Source of the DNA: Oligoflexus sp.
Lineage (GTDB): Bacteria; Bdellovibrionota_B; Oligoflexia; Oligoflexales; Oligoflexaceae
Assembly: GCF_035712445.1 (NCBI RefSeq)
Contig: NZ_DASTAT010000087.1
Location: 1-35,461, forward strand
DNA length: 35,461 nucleotides
Reading direction: 5' to 3'
A program made the position numbers and the translations under genes. Each line of letters opens with the position of its first letter. Position 1 is the first letter of the stretch. The notes beneath the pieces are model-generated. The model was not told where the DNA came from and ran no database searches. It was given only the letters and a program-made list of their open reading frames with translations. Shown one piece after another: positions 32,115-35,461 of the stretch.

Positions 32115-33502
32115 TGCAGCGAGTGAGAGACCTGATGAAAATGCGAAAACTCTTTGCTTGCGGCCTGTTTCTGTTTCTGGTTCTGACCACTGCCACCCAG
32201 CCCCTTCCCGCCGATAATGAGGCGGAGGATGTGAACCTGGGTGGGCAGGCCACCGTGTTCGAGAAAAATTCACAGGCCTTCTCGCTGCCCTTTCCCAATT
32301 TAAGTGGCCTCGAACGTCTGCAATTTCAGGCCGGTGATGCCCTCTTCACAGAATCGTGGGTCGCAGCTCCGGCCTCCACCCAAGGACGGGATGGCCTCGG
32401 GCCGCTGATGATCACGCGGGCCTGTGCGAACTGTCATCTGCGGGATGGTCGCGGGGCTCCTCCGATGGATGCGAATGAAGAGCCGACGGGCCTTCTTGTG
32501 CGACTGTCTTCGGCGGAGGCTCATGCTTACGGGGATCAGATCCAAAACCGGGCGATCCCCGGTGCGGAGCCGGAAGCATCGGTAAAAATAGATTGGATCG
32601 CTTCCGAATATCAGCTGGATGATGGCACGCGCGTTTCTTTAAGACGACCCCAGCTGCGGCTGGAGCAGTTGGCCTATGGGCCTTTGCCGGCCGAAGTTCA
32701 GACCTCCTTGCGTCTGGCTCCACCTGTGCATGGCCTGGGTCTTCTGGAGGCGGTCAGCGCTGCGACACTGCTTGAATACCAGGATAGTGAGGATCGCAAT
32801 CAGGATGGAATTTCCGGTCGGGCCAATGAAGTTTTCAGTCCGGTGACGGGAAAGACGGAGATCGGACGCTTTGGTTGGAAGGCGAATCAGCCTGGTCTGA
32901 TCGAGCAGGATGCGGGGGCTTTGAATGGCGACATGGGCCTCACGACAAAAATTTTTCCGGCCGAGAACTGCACAGCTGCGCAGGTTGTCTGCCAGGAACT
33001 TCCCCACGGCGGAGAGCCGGAGGTCGAGGACAAACAGCTTCAACTCTTGGTGCATTATTCGCGATTTTTGGCGGTTCCAGGCCGCCGCGGTGCGGATGAT
33101 CCTGAGACGCGTGCGGGACGCGCGCTCTTTTTTGAGAGTGGCTGCGCCTCCTGTCACCGCCCTTCCTTGACGACCGCGCCGGATGCTGTGCATCCCTTGC
33201 TGGCCAATCAGGTGATCTGGCCTTACACGGATCTTCTTCTGCATGATATGGGACGCGAGCTGGCCGATGACAGACCGGATGGCAAGGCCAACGGATCGGA
33301 ATGGCGAACATCACCGCTTTGGGGGATTGGTCTGACTCAGGAAGTGAACAATCGGGTCTTTTTTCTGCACGATGGTCGGGCCCGAACATTGGAGGAAGCC
33401 ATTCTCTGGCATGGGGGTGAGGCGTCTCGAAGTCGTCAGCATTACAGTGCACTGCCTGCTCCCCAACGGGGTCAGCTTCTGCGCTTTCTTCAGTCCTTGT
33501 GA
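32114..33502 (+). CDS. DUF1111 di-haem oxidoreductase-like c-type cytochrome
   Basis: 462 residues with a signal peptide (MKMRKLFACGLFLFLVLTTATQPLPA), so it acts in the periplasm. Two haem c attachment motifs are visible: C104xxC107H (ACANCH) and C344xxC347H (GCASCH). The layout, with LFTESWVAAP..., GLGPLMITRACANCHLRDGRG and LLHDMGRELADDRPDG near the C-terminus, matches the DUF1111 "di-haem oxidoreductase" family. Members of this family are often encoded beside imelysin genes. A role in oxidising Fe(II) during uptake is inferred. The ATG at 32114 overlaps the imelysin stop (TGATG); an ATG seven codons later (32135), after GAGAG, could be the true start. Transcription is presumably from the Fur-controlled promoter. 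Confidence 0.9.
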   Translation: MQRVRDLMKMRKLFACGLFLFLVLTTATQPLPADNEAEDVNLGGQATVFEKNSQAFSLPFPNLSGLERLQFQAGDALFTESWVAAPASTQGRDGLGPLMITRACANCHLRDGRGAPPMDANEEPTGLLVRLSSAEAHAYGDQIQNRAIPGAEPEASVKIDWIASEYQLDDGTRVSLRRPQLRLEQLAYGPLPAEVQTSLRLAPPVHGLGLLEAVSAATLLEYQDSEDRNQDGISGRANEVFSPVTGKTEIGRFGWKANQPGLIEQDAGALNGDMGLTTKIFPAENCTAAQVVCQELPHGGEPEVEDKQLQLLVHYSRFLAVPGRRGADDPETRAGRALFFESGCASCHRPSLTTAPDAVHPLLANQVIWPYTDLLLHDMGRELADDRPDGKANGSEWRTSPLWGIGLTQEVNNRVFFLHDGRARTLEEAILWHGGEASRSRQHYSALPAPQRGQLLRFLQSL

Positions 33503-33609
33503 AGGGCAGGGGCAATCCATGCCATACTTGCGAGTTGTCAGCGAGCGGGAGGCATGGAACTATTGCCCTGTAGGCCGCCTTAGGCCAGCACTTCATGAAA
33601 GGACGTACC

Positions 33610-34041
33610 ATGACACAAGTAAGAGATTCTCTCCAACTTCTGATGGCGGATGCATTGGTCATGTTCACCAAGGTTCATAACTATCACTGGAACGTTCGTG
33701 GACCTCAGTTCTATGGAGTTCATGCGCGTACGGAAGAAATCTATGAGCAGTTTGCTGAAATCTACGACGACGTCGCCGAGCGCATTCTGCAGCTGGGTGG
33801 AACGCCTATCGTGACTCTGAAAGAGACCCTGGCCAAGGCCCGGTTGAAAGAGGAAACCGAAACCCGCTTCACCGTCGACCAGGTGATGCAGAGTCTGATC
33901 AAAGACTGCGAGCACTTCCTGAAAGAATTCCGCAACCTCTCCAGCATCGCCGGAGACGACAGCACCACCGCCGCTTACGCCGAAGAAAAGGTCGCTGAGT
34001 TTGAGAAATCGCTGTGGATGATGAAATCGACGGCCAGCTGA
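33610..34041 (+). CDS. dps: Dps-type iron storage and DNA protection protein
   Basis: 144 codons including stop. The ferroxidase site is perfect for the family: H26 and H38, then D53 and E57 (HNYHW...GVHARTEEIY...YDDVAERIL). These spacings of 12, 15 and 4 are the same as in E. coli Dps (H51, H63, D78, E82). Dps forms a 12-subunit shell that oxidises and stores Fe(II) and shields DNA from peroxide. The short N-terminal tail lacks the Lys-rich extension of E. coli Dps, so direct DNA binding may be weaker. The ATG at 33610 has AAAGGA 6 bases upstream. It lies 107 bases after the DUF1111 gene and may have its own promoter. Confidence 0.95.
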   Translation: MTQVRDSLQLLMADALVMFTKVHNYHWNVRGPQFYGVHARTEEIYEQFAEIYDDVAERILQLGGTPIVTLKETLAKARLKEETETRFTVDQVMQSLIKDCEHFLKEFRNLSSIAGDDSTTAAYAEEKVAEFEKSLWMMKSTAS

Positions 34042-34050
34042 TAGCCTCTT

Positions 34051-34076
34051 GAAATCCGGCCCCGGAGCCGGATTTC
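34051..34076 (+). terminator. stem-loop after dps (terminator without T-tract)
   Basis: GAAATCCGGC (34051-34060) and GCCGGATTTC (34067-34076) form a perfect 10-bp stem with loop CCCGGA. It starts 9 bases after the dps stop. CCCCG rather than Ts follows, so it may stabilise the 3' end or act with Rho. Confidence 0.6.
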
Positions 34077-34159
34077 CCCGCCCTGGATCTATTCCCTTCG
34101 TATGCCTCCCTAAAAGCTTTATAATACGCACAAAGATCCTTTTTGTGATGGGATGGGGC

Positions 34160-35461
34160 ATGCGGCAAATCCTTCTGGTTTGTGCTTTGATGTTATGGGG
34201 TTGCCAGCGCCTGCGGCTTGAAGTGGATGATCTGCGGCTTCGCTGTGGGGAGGATGCGAACCTTGTGGATGTTGCGCAGTGGGTGGAGCCGTTTTCGGCC
34301 TATGGCAAGCCAACGTCCAACCTTGTAAAGGCGGCGCTGGTACGGGATGATTTGGTCATGGAAAAGCTGCCCATTTCGTCCAAAGGCTGCGTCGCTGTTC
34401 CAGCAAACGCTGCAAGCTGGCGATGGCTTGTCGTGCGGTCCGAGGGCGGGGGAAATTTCGGGAAGGTGCTCGAAGCTTCGCCCGAGCGTTATCGACGTGT
34501 TCAACTGGAAGCGATTCCTTCCAGCTTCCCGCGCTTTGATTGCCCTTCGCCTGCTTCAAATTCCGCGCTTCCGATTAAAATCAATTACTCTGAGCGCTTT
34601 GCAGCCGAAAATCTCATTTTAAGTATGAGCCTCTTGGGTGAGAAAGACGAGCTGGAGGCTCAACTGAAGTTGGAGTTGGCCAGGCAGGAGGGTGATACTC
34701 ATAGCTTTGATTTGACTCCTATCAAAGAAGGCAAGTTCGCAGCCAAAATCCGGCTTATCAGTCTCCTGGATATTCACAACAACCTGAAAGGCTTTGAACG
34801 AACGTGTCCGCTCAGGATCGATCGAACCCCTCCGCAGGCCAAAATAGTCCTGCGCAACGGGCGGGAAGCTCTACTCGATGGCCGTCCTCTGCGCCTGAAT
34901 CCAGGGGAATCCCTTGAAGTGAGTTCAAGCGACGCTTCAACAACAAAAGTCCTGAGCTGCTGGGGCGAGAATAGGGGGGCATCAGCGCCTTGCTCAAATT
35001 TTGTGGAAGCCGGCAGCCGTCTCTCAGCGCCCAGCGAAGGGGAATGGACTTTGGCATTCACCGTGGTGGATGAAGCCGGCAACAAAGCCCCGCTGAAAGA
35101 ATTGAACGTTGCCATATTCGATGCGGATCGTGTGGGCCGAATTGTGGAATGGATAGAGTTGGCGAAAGCTTATCTGAAAGAAGATAACAACTACGATGCG
35201 CTTCAGCAGATTTACCGTGCTGCCCGGGCCATGACTGAACTCAAGGCGAAATCGGAATGGCAGTATATTCGCAATAGACTTCGGATTCCCTTTCTCAAGC
35301 TCCTGCCGCGCGTGGTTCCGATGCAGAGGGTTCAAAATGAAGAAGGCATCCTCGATAAGATTTGGGGGACATCGGATAGCACGTTTTTAACCCATAGTTT
35401 CGGAGAACGGCGCTGGGGGCATATCGTCAAGCAGTTTGACCTGAATGGGAAACTTCTCAAA
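34160..35461 (+). CDS. large lipoprotein, C-terminus beyond the window (partial)
   Basis: The frame is open for 434 codons to the window edge with no stop. MRQILLVCALMLWGC is a lipoprotein signal peptide (C15, lipobox LWGC). Residues ~16-130 hold cysteines and beta-rich segments. Residues ~190-320 look like Ig-like/bacterial beta-sandwich modules (ending WTLAFTVVDEAGNKAP, typical of such domains). About 325-370 is a TPR-like helical pair (IVEWIELAKAYLKEDNNYDALQQIYRAARAM). The final visible residues (TFLTHSFGERRWGHIVKQFDLNGKLL) could begin a beta-propeller blade, a guess. A second ATG four codons upstream is possible. The Shine-Dalgarno is weak (GGGA). The missing part may be large. Confidence 0.7.
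   Translation, partial: MRQILLVCALMLWGCQRLRLEVDDLRLRCGEDANLVDVAQWVEPFSAYGKPTSNLVKAALVRDDLVMEKLPISSKGCVAVPANAASWRWLVVRSEGGGNFGKVLEASPERYRRVQLEAIPSSFPRFDCPSPASNSALPIKINYSERFAAENLILSMSLLGEKDELEAQLKLELARQEGDTHSFDLTPIKEGKFAAKIRLISLLDIHNNLKGFERTCPLRIDRTPPQAKIVLRNGREALLDGRPLRLNPGESLEVSSSDASTTKVLSCWGENRGASAPCSNFVEAGSRLSAPSEGEWTLAFTVVDEAGNKAPLKELNVAIFDADRVGRIVEWIELAKAYLKEDNNYDALQQIYRAARAMTELKAKSEWQYIRNRLRIPFLKLLPRVVPMQRVQNEEGILDKIWGTSDSTFLTHSFGERRWGHIVKQFDLNGKLLK

Overview
The window is a gene-dense stretch of a Gram-negative chromosome with moderately high GC. It carries many lipoprotein and outer-membrane signals, several receiver-domain proteins, trypsin-like and gluzincin-like secreted enzymes, a MotA/MotB-type ion-motor pair and a cupin ribosomal oxygenase. 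The gene mix and the abundance of novel secreted proteins suggest a Bdellovibrionota/Oligoflexia-type or other former deltaproteobacterial organism. That assignment is inference; no rRNA gene is present to fix it. I see no insertion sequence, prophage, CRISPR array, tRNA or rRNA.

Layout. 1-5.4 kb: the tail of an unknown gene, a secreted protein (-), a Fur-family regulator (+), a secreted pectinacetylesterase-family hydrolase (+), a receiver/PilZ-like regulator (+), then an SRPBCC protein and a DegT/DnrJ-type aminotransferase (both -). 5.5-12 kb: a large von Willebrand A lipoprotein (-), a protein with two degenerate receivers plus TPRs (+), two small lipoproteins and an OmpA-like periplasmic protein. 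12-17.5 kb: a trypsin-like lipoprotein, a RoxA-like oxygenase, a HAD phosphatase, a TPR membrane protein and an AlkB-type alkane monooxygenase. 17.5-20.1 kb: a tightly coupled minus-strand operon of two probable outer-membrane barrels around a zinc-protease lipoprotein. 20.2-25 kb: an HTH-only LuxR-type regulator, a sparse stretch with two possible small ORFs, an EamA exporter, DeoC and an orphan histidine kinase.

25-30.7 kb is the most unusual locus. An ~890-residue coiled-coil protein with one C-terminal membrane segment is divergent from a two-gene unit. That unit encodes a MotB/ZorB-like protein (membrane Asp24, a very long coiled coil, then an OmpA-type peptidoglycan-binding domain) and a three-helix MotA/TolQ/ExbB-like channel. 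It looks like a trans-envelope ion-driven machine that is neither the flagellar stator, Tol, Ton nor Zorya. After a block of six ~21-bp tandem repeats comes an iron cluster (30.9-34.1 kb): a near-consensus Fur box, an imelysin, a di-haem DUF1111 oxidoreductase and Dps. A lipoprotein gene runs off the right edge.

A second thread is regulatory. Four separate genes (the receiver/PilZ protein, two small lipoproteins and the TPR membrane protein) each have the same upstream signature, a TNAR-type -35 element, exactly 15 bases, then GCCGATAA or GCCGATAG. This is the classic sigma-28 (FliA) promoter form. It suggests one sigma-28-type regulon scattered through the window, and a weaker version lies upstream of the motor genes.
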